DNA from: Lachnospiraceae bacterium
GTDB taxonomy: Bacteria > Bacillota > Clostridia > Lachnospirales > Lachnospiraceae
Direction: 5' to 3'
Assembly (NCBI GenBank): GCA_024691125.1
Contig: JAILNV010000167.1
Location: 1-32,282 of the forward strand
Length of the DNA: 32,282 bases
The notes beneath the pieces were generated by a model. That model did not search any database and was not told where the DNA came from. It saw only the letters and a program-made list of their open reading frames with translations. Positions 24,424 to 32,282 of the stretch are shown here, in pieces. The first letter of the stretch is position 1; every line of letters starts with the position of its first letter. A program made the translations under genes and the position numbers.

Positions 24424-26100
24424 ATGAAAAATGTGGAGAGATACAGGAAGAATCCTGTGCTTAAATATCCGGAAAGGGAGTGGCCGAACAAGGAGATAAC
24501 AAAAGCCCCGATTTGGTGCAGTGTTGATCTCCGTGACGGTAATCAGGCGCTGATCGATCCGATGATAGTTGAGGAAAAGATCGAATTCTTTGAAATGCTT
24601 GTGAAGCTTGGGTTTAAGGAAATAGAGATAGGTTTCCCGGCTGCATCACAGATAGAATATGATTTTCTTCGCCAGCTTGTGGATCGTAAGCTCATTCCCG
24701 ATGATGTATGGGTACAGGTGCTCTCGCAGTGCAGAGAGGAACAGATAGAGAAGACCTTTGAATCCATACAGGGGATAAAGAATGTAGTAGTTCATATATA
24801 TAATTCCACATCCATCCTTCAGAGAGATGTTGTATTCAACATGGAGAAGGATGAGATCACCCGGATAGCCGTTAACGGAACAAGATGGGTAAAGGAAAGG
24901 GCGAAGAACTTTGACGGAAATATAAGGCTTGAGTACTCGCCGGAAAGCTTTACGGGAACTGAGGTTGAATATGCCCTCGAAATATGTACGGCTGTTCAGA
25001 AGGAGTGGGGGCCGACAAAGGATAATCCGCTTATCATAAATCTTCCGGCTACGGTTGAGCTTAATACGCCTAATGTCTACGCAGACATGGTGGAGTGGAT
25101 GGATAAGCATTTCGAAGACAGGGAGTGCATAGTTCTAAGCGTTCATCCTCATAATGACAGGGGTACCGGTATTGCCGCAACAGAGCTTGCCATGCTGGCA
25201 GGCGCAGACAGGGTGGAAGGAACCCTGTTTGGAAACGGAGAGAGAACAGGTAACATAGATATACTGAATATTGCATATAACCTTTTCATGGATGGTATCG
25301 ATCCGTGCCTCAATATCGACAATATAAATGAGATAATCGAGGTGTATGAGCGCCTTGTCAAGATGCCTATAGACGACAGACATCCATATGCCGGGAAGCT
25401 GGTATTTACTGCATTCTCAGGATCACATCAGGATGCGATAAACAAGGGCATTAAGGCCATGAAGGAAAGAGATTCGAAGATTTGGCAGGTTCCGTATCTT
25501 ACCATAGATCCGGCTGACATAGGCCGTGAATACGAACCGATCGTCAGGATCAATTCACAGTCCGGCAAGGGCGGTGTCGCCTTTATCATGGATACTTATT
25601 TTGGTTTCAAGCTGCCCAAGGGAATGCATAAGGAATTTGCCAGAGTTATTCAGGCGATCACTGAGAAACAGGGAGAAATATCACCGGATGAGATCATGGC
25701 ACAGTTTAAGGCCAGCTATATCGACATGAAGGAGCCGCTTCATTTCAGGAAGCTTAAGGTTGACGATACGAGTGATACCGATGATACGGAATTTGACACC
25801 CACGTAATCCTCACCTACACCGAGCATGATAAAGAGAAGTCGTATGAAGCTGTCGGAAATGGCCCCATAGACGCTGTGCTCAGAGGACTTAAGGAGAATC
25901 TTGGACTTAATATCAAGGTGCTTGACTACGAGGAACATGCGCTCCAGGGAGGAGCCAACGCCCAGGCTGCCGCATACATTCATTTACTTGATGCCGATGA
26001 AGGCAGAGTTACTTATGGTGTCGGCGTAAGCTCTAATATTACAAGGGCGTCAGTTCGTGCGATCTTTAGTGCTATCAACCGTCTGGGTCTTGTAAAGTAA
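24424..26100 (+). CDS. leuA: 2-Isopropylmalate synthase, long form
   Basis: First committed enzyme of leucine synthesis, condensing acetyl-CoA with 2-ketoisovalerate. The TIM-barrel catalytic part has the metal Asp35 in DLRDGNQAL, the HPHND pair (His241, His243) and GNGERTGN from 270. A linker and a C-terminal LeuA allosteric domain (about 425-558, with GNGPIDAVLRGLKENLGL) are present, so leucine feedback is likely. Length, 558 residues, and the N-terminal YRKNPVLKYPEREWPNKEI type match the long LeuA of actinobacteria and some Firmicutes rather than the shorter enteric form. ATG 24424 follows GGAGG. No leuB, leuC, leuD or T-box leader is seen nearby. Confidence 0.95.
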   Translation: MKNVERYRKNPVLKYPEREWPNKEITKAPIWCSVDLRDGNQALIDPMIVEEKIEFFEMLVKLGFKEIEIGFPAASQIEYDFLRQLVDRKLIPDDVWVQVLSQCREEQIEKTFESIQGIKNVVVHIYNSTSILQRDVVFNMEKDEITRIAVNGTRWVKERAKNFDGNIRLEYSPESFTGTEVEYALEICTAVQKEWGPTKDNPLIINLPATVELNTPNVYADMVEWMDKHFEDRECIVLSVHPHNDRGTGIAATELAMLAGADRVEGTLFGNGERTGNIDILNIAYNLFMDGIDPCLNIDNINEIIEVYERLVKMPIDDRHPYAGKLVFTAFSGSHQDAINKGIKAMKERDSKIWQVPYLTIDPADIGREYEPIVRINSQSGKGGVAFIMDTYFGFKLPKGMHKEFARVIQAITEKQGEISPDEIMAQFKASYIDMKEPLHFRKLKVDDTSDTDDTEFDTHVILTYTEHDKEKSYEAVGNGPIDAVLRGLKENLGLNIKVLDYEEHALQGGANAQAAAYIHLLDADEGRVTYGVGVSSNITRASVRAIFSAINRLGLVK

Positions 26101-26189
26101 TATCGGTCAGGGAATCGGTATTGACTTTGGATCGACATTTAAGATCGGGGGCCTCTTAAGGAAGATTAGATCAGGGAGAGAAAGAAAAT

Positions 26190-27317
26190 ATGCCGGAATA
26201 TGATTATCTGATAGTGGGAGCAGGTCTCTTCGGAGCTGTATTTGCCCATGAGGCGGTGAAGAGTGGAAAGAAGTGTCTGGTAATAGACAGGCGTGCGCAT
26301 ATCGGAGGAAATGTCTATACGGAGGAGATCGAGGGTATCAACGTACATAAATACGGTGCCCATATTTTCCATACAAGCAATAAAGAAGTATGGGATTACG
26401 TTAATTCCTTTGTTGAATTCAACAGATATACGAATTCTCCTGTAGCAAGATATAAGGATGAACTCTATAACCTGCCTTTTAATATGAATACTTTCCACGC
26501 TTTGTGGGGTGTCAGTACGCCGGAAGAGGCAAGAGAGAAGATAGAGGAGCAGAAGAGAGAAGCTCTCGAGGAGATGAAAGCTGCCGGCGTTTCGGAGCCG
26601 AGGAATTTAAGAGAACAGGCGATCACACTGGCCGGCAAGGATATTTATGAGAAGCTGGTAGAGGGTTATACAGAGAAGCAGTGGGGCAAGAGGGCTTCAG
26701 AACTGCCTGCATTTATAATAAAGCGTCTTCCTGTAAGATTTACCTATGACAATAATTATTTCAATGATAAATATCAGGGTATACCGGAGGGCGGATATAC
26801 ACGTATTATTGAGAAGATGCTTGAAGGCAGCGAGGTAAGGCTTTCTACAGATTTCTTCGATGACAGGGAAGCATATGAAAATGTGGCTGATAAGATCGTA
26901 TTTACAGGTATGCTCGATGAATACTACGGCTACAGATTCGGAGAGCTGGAATACCGCAGCTTAAGGTTTGAAACCGAGGTTCTTGACACAGACAATTATC
27001 AGGGTAATGCCGTTGTAAATTATACAGAGTATGAGATACCGTATACAAGGATAATAGAACATAAGCATTTCGAGTTCGGAACCCAGGAGAAGACTGTTAT
27101 CACCAGGGAATACCCGGCGAAATGGAATAAGGGTGATGAACCGTATTATCCCATGAATGACGAGAAAAACAACACTCTGTTTGCAAAATACAAAAAGCTT
27201 GCCGATGCGGAGGAAAAGGTGATCTTCGGTGGCCGTCTCGGTGAATATAAGTATTATGATATGCATCAGGTTGTTGCAAGGGCTCTTGAGGTTGTAAGGA
27301 ACGAGCTTAAGCACTGA
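26190..27317 (+). CDS. glf: UDP-galactopyranose mutase
   Basis: FAD enzyme that converts UDP-galactopyranose to UDP-galactofuranose, the donor for galactofuranose in cell-surface glycans. The N-terminal dinucleotide motif is GAGLFG (residues 10-15). Conserved family stretches are RRAHIGGNVY, HKYGAHIFHT, YNLPFNMNTFH, GYTEKQWGKRASELP, and the C-terminal FGGRLGEYKYYDMHQV. Length, 375 residues, is normal. ATG 26190 follows GGGAGA. No glycosyltransferase or polysaccharide cluster lies beside it, so the glycan served cannot be named. Confidence 0.96.
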   Translation: MPEYDYLIVGAGLFGAVFAHEAVKSGKKCLVIDRRAHIGGNVYTEEIEGINVHKYGAHIFHTSNKEVWDYVNSFVEFNRYTNSPVARYKDELYNLPFNMNTFHALWGVSTPEEAREKIEEQKREALEEMKAAGVSEPRNLREQAITLAGKDIYEKLVEGYTEKQWGKRASELPAFIIKRLPVRFTYDNNYFNDKYQGIPEGGYTRIIEKMLEGSEVRLSTDFFDDREAYENVADKIVFTGMLDEYYGYRFGELEYRSLRFETEVLDTDNYQGNAVVNYTEYEIPYTRIIEHKHFEFGTQEKTVITREYPAKWNKGDEPYYPMNDEKNNTLFAKYKKLADAEEKVIFGGRLGEYKYYDMHQVVARALEVVRNELKH

Positions 27318-27340
27318 TGCCGTAAAGGTGAATGTGAAGA

Positions 27341-27366
27341 CCTGCTTCAATATATGAAGAAGCAGG
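27341..27366 (+). other. Hairpin between glf and the esterase gene
   Basis: CCTGCTTC (27341-27348) pairs perfectly with GAAGCAGG (27359-27366). No T run follows on either strand, so it is probably not a terminator. TTGACA at 27396-27401 follows, but the best -10-like hexamer (CATAAT, 27415-27420) is only 13 bases away and lies inside the next gene. Confidence 0.45.
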
Positions 27367-27409
27367 AAACAATCCGTTGATCAAAAAGTATAGTTTTGAC
27401 ACTTGAATC

Positions 27410-28096
27410 ATGAACATAATAAAGAAAACAACAGAAGGAAAACAGGCGGTTCTGTATCAGGCAGCAGCTGAAAACAGACCGCTTGTTGTTATAAATCATT
27501 ATTCTTCCGATACTGACAGGGTGATAGAAGCGCTTCGCGGCATAAACAGCAGAAATGAGATCGAAAATAATCTGCTGTTCGTTTATGATCTTGACTGGGA
27601 GCATGATATGACCCCATGGGAATGCCCTCCGCTGTATCCCTCGGGTAAGGCATGTACCGGAGGAGCGGATGAGTATCTTGAGATCCTGCTCGCAGAGATC
27701 ATTCCCGATGCGATGGAATCGGTAAAGGGCTCTCCTGAATATACTGCAATCGCAGGTTATTCTCTGGCAGGCCTGTTTGCTGTATATTCACTGTATAACT
27801 GTGATGCTTTTGACAGGGTGGCAAGCGTATCCGGATCCATGTGGTTTCCGGGTTTTACGGATTATGTATTCGGTCATGAGATGCAGAAGAAACCGGAAAT
27901 GATATACCTGTCACTCGGCGATAAGGAAAAGAAGACAAAGAATCCGGTATTGAGAAAAGTACAGGATAACACAGAGATCCTTGCCGGACACTTTAAAGAT
28001 GAAGGGATTCAGGTTACCTGTGAGCTTAATCCGGGTAATCATTTCGCAGATGCTTCCGCAAGATTTGCAAGAGGTATAAATTTATTGACACGCTGA
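27410..28096 (+). CDS. Small cytoplasmic esterase-like alpha/beta hydrolase
   Basis: Likely serine hydrolase of the esterase D/enterochelin-esterase-like group. The nucleophile elbow is GYSLAGLFA, with Ser118. The probable acid is Asp171 in LGDKE, and the probable base is His211 in GNHFAD. There is no signal peptide. Length is 228 residues. The fragment DLDWEHDMTPWECPP recurs, to my knowledge, in small esterases of anaerobic gut bacteria, but I cannot name a substrate. The start ATG 27410 has no clear ribosome binding site. The stop codon lies in the stem of the terminator that follows. Confidence 0.78.
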   Translation: MNIIKKTTEGKQAVLYQAAAENRPLVVINHYSSDTDRVIEALRGINSRNEIENNLLFVYDLDWEHDMTPWECPPLYPSGKACTGGADEYLEILLAEIIPDAMESVKGSPEYTAIAGYSLAGLFAVYSLYNCDAFDRVASVSGSMWFPGFTDYVFGHEMQKKPEMIYLSLGDKEKKTKNPVLRKVQDNTEILAGHFKDEGIQVTCELNPGNHFADASARFARGINLLTR

Positions 28097-28116
28097 TATT
28101 GATCAGCGTGTTTTTT
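28088..28116 (+). terminator. Intrinsic terminator after the esterase gene
   Basis: ACACGCTGAT and ATCAGCGTGT form a perfect 10-bp stem (28088-28097 and 28102-28111) with a 4-base loop, followed by TTTTT. The esterase TGA stop is inside the left arm. Confidence 0.9.
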
Positions 28117-28149
28117 ATGGGGAAAATGCACAAAATTATAAGTCAAAAT

Positions 28150-28207
28150 TTTACATTCATATTCAGGAAGTAAAAAAAGTGCTTAATGAAGTAAAAGATT
28201 TACATTC
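28150..28207 (+). repeat. Imperfect direct repeat in the AT-rich leader before the lipoprotein gene
   Basis: TTTACATTC occurs at 28150-28158 and 28199-28207, 49 bases apart. GAAGTAAAA also occurs twice in between. The stretch 28117-28276 has no gene; it is AT-rich and probably holds the lipoprotein promoter, though I cannot choose a clear -35/-10 pair. The repeats could be paired regulator sites. Confidence 0.35.
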
Positions 28208-28276
28208 GATTTGTAATGAAAATAGTGTATATTTCTGTTTGTATAGTGAATAAACTAATAAAGGCAGCAGAAACTG

Positions 28277-28831
28277 ATGAAAATGATAAAGCGTTTTGCA
28301 TGGATGGTAATAACAGTACTTTTAATATCTGTCATGACAGGATGCGGAGCAACATCGGAGCAATGGGCATATAATCACGAACCTGAAGACAAGATCCTTG
28401 AGCTTTTCTCTAACGGTAAAGCAGAATACAAGGGCAACGGTTATACATATACTAAAGACGATTCATTCATTCATTTAAAAGATAAATCAGGAAACACAAC
28501 AGATATCCGTTATGTTATGGAAGGTGACGAGATGCTTTTCTATGAAGCATCGACATATCACAGGGAAGGCGGAAGTACCGAAGAAGGTATATATGGACTG
28601 TGGAAGCAGGACGAAGGCAAAGAATTCTTTCAGTTTAACAAGGACGGTAAGTTCAGTGAGGACAATATCTTTTTCGGCAATTACGGACTGGATAAGGATG
28701 CGGGAACGATAAAGCTTATGTATTCAGATCCGCTTCAGGATACGATCCTCTATTATACGCTTGACGGTGATACGGTCACGATAGAGTATCCATGGCGGCT
28801 GGTCAGGATAGAGACAGGCAAGGGCAGATAG
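28277..28831 (+). CDS. Lipoprotein with two similar beta-rich halves, function unknown
   Basis: Exported lipoprotein. A basic start (MKMIKR), a hydrophobic stretch and the lipobox MTGC place the lipidated Cys at residue 23. The mature part has two related halves. The first has SNGKAEYKGNGYTYTKDDSF, then a DIRYVMEGDEMLFYEA strand pair. The second has NKDGKFSEDN and TILYYTLDGDTVTIEY. Both share a pattern of short beta strands ending in a Y-x-(M/L)-x-G-D turn. I recognise no named enzyme or binding family. Length is 184 residues. ATG 28277 follows AAAGG by about 12 bases, and ATG 28283 is also possible. It lies upstream of the sugar transporter and could be co-transcribed, since no clear terminator separates them. 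Confidence 0.75.
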   Translation: MKMIKRFAWMVITVLLISVMTGCGATSEQWAYNHEPEDKILELFSNGKAEYKGNGYTYTKDDSFIHLKDKSGNTTDIRYVMEGDEMLFYEASTYHREGGSTEEGIYGLWKQDEGKEFFQFNKDGKFSEDNIFFGNYGLDKDAGTIKLMYSDPLQDTILYYTLDGDTVTIEYPWRLVRIETGKGR

Positions 28832-28864
28832 AAGCCGCAGGGAATAAGAAACAAACAGGCATGA

Positions 28865-28894
28865 TGATCAGGAAGCAGGAAGATATTGATCAGG
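28865..28894. promoter_or_regulatory. Paired TGATCAGG sites before the sugar-binding protein gene
   Basis: TGATCAGG is exactly repeated at 28865-28872 and 28887-28894, 22 bases apart, about two helical turns. Each copy contains the palindrome TGATCA. Spacing on one face of the helix is what a dimeric regulator would prefer. The regulator is unknown. Confidence 0.4.
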
Positions 28895-28895
28895 T

Positions 28896-28940
28896 CGTAA
28901 GCGATAGTCGCTTAACGATAGATAACGCAGCATAAGCTGC
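28896..28940 (+). other. Two hairpins in the leader of the binding-protein gene
   Basis: TAAGCGA (28898-28904) and TCGCTTA (28908-28914) pair perfectly around TAG; flanking CGT/ACG can extend the stem with one bulge. GCAGC (28927-28931) and GCTGC (28936-28940) form a second stem. No T run follows. They may stabilise the abundant mRNA of the binding protein. Confidence 0.45.
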
Positions 28941-28967
28941 AAAACAGATTCAAAAGGAGGGTTTATT

Positions 28968-30344
28968 ATGAAAATGAAACGTGTCGTTTCAACAGTTCTT
29001 GCAGGTGTTATGGCATTCTCACTTGCAGCATGTGGCGGTGGAGCAGCAACTCCCGCACCCGAGGCAGCTCCTGCACCTGCAGCAGAGGCACCCGCAGAAG
29101 AGGCAGCTCCCGCTGAGGAGAAGACCGAAGAGGCTGAGGCTCCTGCAGAAGAAGCAGCAGCATCAGGTGAGGCTATTACACTTAACATGTGGTGTATAGC
29201 TACAGAGAGTGATTCAAACCGTCATTCTTATGAAGCAGCTATCGCTGACATGGAGAAGCTGTATCCCGACATCACACTTAACTGGGAAGCATTCGAGAAC
29301 GAGTCTTACAAGACCAAGATCAAAGCTGCAGTTTCAGCTGATGAATTGCCTGACATCTTCTTCACATGGTCATGTGCATTCCTTGGTGACTTCGTAGACG
29401 CAGGCAAGGTATACTGCCTTGATGATGTATACGCAAAGTATAAGAGTGAACTTCCTGAGGTTATGCTTGGCAACTCAACATACGACGGAAAGCACTACGG
29501 TGTTCCTCTTACAATGAACATCGTTGGTCTGTTCGCTAACATGGATCTTCTTAAGGAAGCAGGATATGATGAGATTCCCGGAACATATGAAGACTTCATC
29601 AAGTGCTGTGACGACCTTAAGGCTAAGGGCATTACTCCTTTCGGATGTGCAGGTAAGGAGACATGGTGTGTAACCGAGTACCTTGAGTCCATCATCGAGA
29701 AGAGCATCGGCGCTGCAGAGCTTAACGACATCTTCGTTAACGGTGCTACATGGAACAATCAGGGCGTTGCTGACGCTGTTGATACATTCCAGGAAATGAT
29801 CACAAAAGAATACTTCGATCCCGCAGGTATCGGTCTTACAAACGACGAAGTTAAGGCTAACTTCATGGATGGCAAGTATGCATTCTACATGAATGGTACA
29901 TGGAACTGTGCAGACTTCGCAGCTAACGATGCATTCAAGGATAAAGTAAAAGTTGCTGAGTTCCCTGTTATTGATTCAAGCAAGTCAAAGCTTGGACAGC
30001 TTATCGGTGGTCCTTCAGATACACTTGCAGTAGCAGCTTCTTCACCTAACGCAGCAGCAGCAGCCGACTACGCTATGGAGCTTGGTAAGTACATCTGCCA
30101 TTACGGATATCTTGATGGTTGTGGACTTCCTGCATGGACACCTTACGGTGATACAAGCTCGATCAATCCTCTTACACAGGCTGTATCTGAGATCGTAGCA
30201 GGCGCAGATTCAATGGTACTGTTCGGTGATACAGCTATGCCGGCTGACGACGCTAACGTATATCTTGACTATGTTTCACAGGTTTACGGTTCAGAGATCG
30301 ACGGCGCAGGCTTCATCGAGGGTCTTGCAAGCGATTTAAGATAA
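28968..30344 (+). CDS. Sugar ABC transporter substrate-binding lipoprotein
   Basis: Extracellular solute-binding protein of the family 1 type, capturing an oligosaccharide or sugar for the two permeases downstream. The signal peptide ends in the lipobox LAAC, giving lipidated Cys22. A low-complexity Ala/Pro/Glu linker (about 23-66, with repeated EAPAEEAA units) then spans the wall before the binding domain begins at about TLNMWCI. The domain shows LPDIFFTW, DGKHYGVPLTMNIVGLFANM, and MDGKYAFYMNGTWN, common in this family. Length is 458 residues. ATG 28968 follows a near-perfect AAAGGAGG. Codon choice (GCA, CTT, AAC, TTC) resembles bcd-etf and indicates high expression. The sugar cannot be told. 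Confidence 0.94.
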   Translation: MKMKRVVSTVLAGVMAFSLAACGGGAATPAPEAAPAPAAEAPAEEAAPAEEKTEEAEAPAEEAAASGEAITLNMWCIATESDSNRHSYEAAIADMEKLYPDITLNWEAFENESYKTKIKAAVSADELPDIFFTWSCAFLGDFVDAGKVYCLDDVYAKYKSELPEVMLGNSTYDGKHYGVPLTMNIVGLFANMDLLKEAGYDEIPGTYEDFIKCCDDLKAKGITPFGCAGKETWCVTEYLESIIEKSIGAAELNDIFVNGATWNNQGVADAVDTFQEMITKEYFDPAGIGLTNDEVKANFMDGKYAFYMNGTWNCADFAANDAFKDKVKVAEFPVIDSSKSKLGQLIGGPSDTLAVAASSPNAAAAADYAMELGKYICHYGYLDGCGLPAWTPYGDTSSINPLTQAVSEIVAGADSMVLFGDTAMPADDANVYLDYVSQVYGSEIDGAGFIEGLASDLR

Positions 30345-30397
30345 GTTAAAGCAGATGCAAGGTTTATACCGGCTTTGACTGATTAGCGTAAACATTA

Positions 30398-30447
30398 CGA
30401 CCCCTCCCACGTCTCCTTTAAAGGCAGCGAGGGAGGGGTCGATTTTT
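30398..30447 (+). terminator. Terminator between the binding protein and permease genes
   Basis: CGACCCCTCCC (30398-30408) and GGGAGGGGTCG (30431-30441) form a perfect 11-bp stem, and CCTTTAAAGG lies in the loop. ATTTTT follows. It ends 16 bases before the first permease gene. Partial termination here would give much more binding protein than permease, a common need in ABC importers. Confidence 0.9.
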
Positions 30448-30463
30448 CGGAAAGGTATTCAAT

Positions 30464-31384
30464 ATGGCTGAAAACAATTCAAACAATAATACCGGGAATA
30501 CTAGGTCGAATGCAAAGTTCAGAAAAGGATTGGATATTTTTCTGTTCCTGCTGCCTGCCATACTGTTGTTTGTCGGGATACTGATCGCTCCCATAGCAGT
30601 GTCTCTGTACAGGAGCTTTCAAAAGTGGAATGGATTTACTCCCGGAACATTCATTGGAATCAAGAATTATACAGATCTGTTTACCTCAGGTTCCCTGCAT
30701 TTCGTACCGGCTCTTAAGAATGCGTTGATCATTGCGTTCTTCTCTGTATTTGTACAGCTGCCGTTTTCACTGTTCCTGGCACTGCTTTTGGGACGAAAAT
30801 ACAAGGGTGAGAGATTTTTCCTGACGGTATACTTTATGCCGGTTCTGATATCTACGGTTGTTATAGGTCAGTTATGGCTTAAGATTTATAATCCCGACTA
30901 TGGTATCCTTAACAGAGCTCTTATGGCTGTCGGACTGGAAAGCTGGACTCATGTCTGGGTCGGCGATCCCAAAACGGCGCTGGGTTCGGTAGTTGTACCT
31001 ACTGTATGGCAGTATATAGGATATCATATGCTTCTTATGTATGCGGGTGTTAAAGGTGTTTCACCTGACCTTCGTGAGGCAGCGATGCTTGACGGAGCTA
31101 CCAACTGGCAGGTTGACAGATATGTGGTAATCCCGATAATAAAGCCCATAATCAGAACCAGCGTAATATTTGCAGTTACAGGTTCACTGAAGTCGTACGA
31201 CCTTATACGTATCATAACCAATGCGGGTCCTACTCATAAAACTGAGGTACCCTCCACATTGCTTGAGGATATGCTGTTCTTAAGGAACAGATACGGAATG
31301 GGTAGTACGATATCGGTAATGCTTATAATCCTTTGCTTCGCGTTTGCTCTTGCGATCACGGCAGCATTTAAGGATAAAGAGTGA
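30464..31384 (+). CDS. Sugar ABC transporter permease, MalF/UgpA-like
   Basis: Integral membrane subunit of the importer, with about six membrane segments after an Asn-rich cytoplasmic N-terminus (SNNNTGNTRSN). The ATPase-coupling EAA loop is EAAMLDGATNWQVDRYVVIP from residue 205. Length is 306 residues. The first hydrophobic segment is at about 25-45. ATG 30464 follows GGAAAGG. It pairs with the next gene, and no ATP-binding gene is adjacent, so a shared MsmK/MalK-type ATPase elsewhere probably drives it. Confidence 0.94.
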   Translation: MAENNSNNNTGNTRSNAKFRKGLDIFLFLLPAILLFVGILIAPIAVSLYRSFQKWNGFTPGTFIGIKNYTDLFTSGSLHFVPALKNALIIAFFSVFVQLPFSLFLALLLGRKYKGERFFLTVYFMPVLISTVVIGQLWLKIYNPDYGILNRALMAVGLESWTHVWVGDPKTALGSVVVPTVWQYIGYHMLLMYAGVKGVSPDLREAAMLDGATNWQVDRYVVIPIIKPIIRTSVIFAVTGSLKSYDLIRIITNAGPTHKTEVPSTLLEDMLFLRNRYGMGSTISVMLIILCFAFALAITAAFKDKE

Positions 31385-31399
31385 TAGGAGGGCACAGAG

Positions 31400-32251
31400 A
31401 TGGAAGAAAGATATACCTTAAAAAAATCAAATCCGGCCCTTAAAGTATTTATATATATTTTGCTGGTAGTTTGGGCATTTATTAATTTATTTCCCATATA
31501 CTTCATGTTCACTTTTTCTCTGAAATCAAATGAGGAAATATTCGGTAAGAATGTTGTGGGACTGCCTCATGAGTGGAGATGGTCCAACTACTCATCTGCC
31601 ATGGGCACGGGAAATATGGGTCTGTATTTCTTTAACAGTGTGCTGGTTACTGTATTCTCAATAGCCATATCCATAATGGCTGCTATGATGGCAACCTATG
31701 CACTTACAAGGATTAAGTGGAAATGGGCTGAAATGACCAATGCCTTCTTTATGCTTGGTCTTACGATCCCGCTTCAGGCATCAATAGTTCCGGTATACGT
31801 AATACTTTCGAAGCTCCACTGGCTGAATCATTATTCAACACTGATCATTCCGTATTCGGCGTTTACACTGTCGATGTCAATCCTTATCTGTACCGGCTTC
31901 ATGGTTGATATTCCATATGACCTTGATGAGGCAGCGAGGATAGACGGATGTGGTCTGTGGGGAACCTTCTTCAGGATAATAGCTCCGCTGCTTAAGCCTG
32001 CTCTTTCAACGATTGGTATTTATGCGTTCCTTCAGTGCTGGAACGAGTTCATGTTTGCAAACGTATTCATTTCGGATTCAAAGCACAGAACTCTTCCCGT
32101 AGGTATCAAGGCACTGTCGGGTGCGTATACGACAGACTGGGGTCCGATAGGAGCTGCGCTTGTTATAGCTACCTTCCCCACACTGATCATATACATCTTC
32201 CTGTCAAGAAAGATACAGGACAGCTTTATTGCAGGTGCGGTAAAGGGTTGA
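31400..32251 (+). CDS. Sugar ABC transporter permease, MalG/UgpE-like
   Basis: Second permease subunit, with six membrane segments starting at about residue 15. The EAA loop begins at 177 (DEAARIDGCGLWGTFFRI), followed by APLLKPALSTIGIYAF. The C-terminus FLSRKIQDSFIAGAVKG is typical of the carbohydrate type. Length is 283 residues. ATG 31400 follows AGGAGG, 15 bases after the preceding stop. The last 31 bases of the window after its stop hold no feature that I can identify. Confidence 0.95.
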   Translation: MEERYTLKKSNPALKVFIYILLVVWAFINLFPIYFMFTFSLKSNEEIFGKNVVGLPHEWRWSNYSSAMGTGNMGLYFFNSVLVTVFSIAISIMAAMMATYALTRIKWKWAEMTNAFFMLGLTIPLQASIVPVYVILSKLHWLNHYSTLIIPYSAFTLSMSILICTGFMVDIPYDLDEAARIDGCGLWGTFFRIIAPLLKPALSTIGIYAFLQCWNEFMFANVFISDSKHRTLPVGIKALSGAYTTDWGPIGAALVIATFPTLIIYIFLSRKIQDSFIAGAVKG

Positions 32252-32282
32252 AAACAAAATATACTTACTATATTGGCTGATA

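Noticed and set aside
28117-28173. Possible 18-codon small ORF after the esterase terminator
   Set aside because: No ribosome binding site, it starts within the T-rich end of a terminator, and there is no hydrophobic or toxin-like pattern.
28286-28304. Near-palindromic sequence resembling a CcpA cre site in the lipoprotein gene
   Set aside because: With the central CG aligned, about four consensus positions fail, and it lies within codons of a signal peptide rich in A and T.

Overview
The window looks like a chromosomal segment of an anaerobic, flagellated, butyrate-forming Firmicute of the Lachnospiraceae. Butyrivibrio or a close relative is my best guess. The evidence is a bcd-etfB-etfA cluster, an Mbl-FlhO-FlhP block arranged as in Bacillus, AGGAGG-type ribosome binding sites, and moderate GC with many ATA, AGA and AGG codons. 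No insertion sequence, prophage, CRISPR array, tRNA or rRNA was seen. No stretch longer than 300 bases lacks a gene.

Layout. (1) 1-2842: the 3' end of butyryl-CoA dehydrogenase, then etfB and etfA, together the enzyme and electron carrier of crotonyl-CoA reduction. The gaps on both sides of etfB are long and full of hairpins, and the first also holds a 46-bp tandem repeat. A strong terminator closes the block. (2) 2863-6254: a membrane chemoreceptor with its own promoter, convergent with an alpha/beta hydrolase on the minus strand. (3) 6288-13251: secA, prfB and uvrA, probably read from one sigma-A promoter and ended by a 17-bp-stem terminator. prfB lacks the usual in-frame stop and programmed frameshift. 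A pair of related short elements in opposite orientation flanks prfB-uvrA. (4) 13274-20249: mbl (mreB family), flgF/flhO, flgG/flhP, a FlgJ-type rod-binding protein, recD2, comF and a YvyF-like zinc protein. Cell shape, flagellar rod, DNA repair and competence-type genes run in one direction, with an imperfect palindromic repeat present in two of the gaps. (5) 20259-23913: two unrecognised membrane proteins directly upstream of cdaA and cdaR, the c-di-AMP synthase and its regulator. (6) 23935-26100: HPr with its own promoter, a strong terminator, and then leuA only 24 bases later. (7) 26190-28116: UDP-galactopyranose mutase and a small esterase. (8) 28277-32251: a lipoprotein, then a sugar ABC importer made of a binding protein, a terminator, and two permeases. 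No ATPase gene is visible.

Almost everything is core or household content. The parts I find least explained are the two membrane proteins next to cdaA, the structured gaps around etfB, the palindromic or REP-like repeats, and the HPr-terminator-leuA junction.
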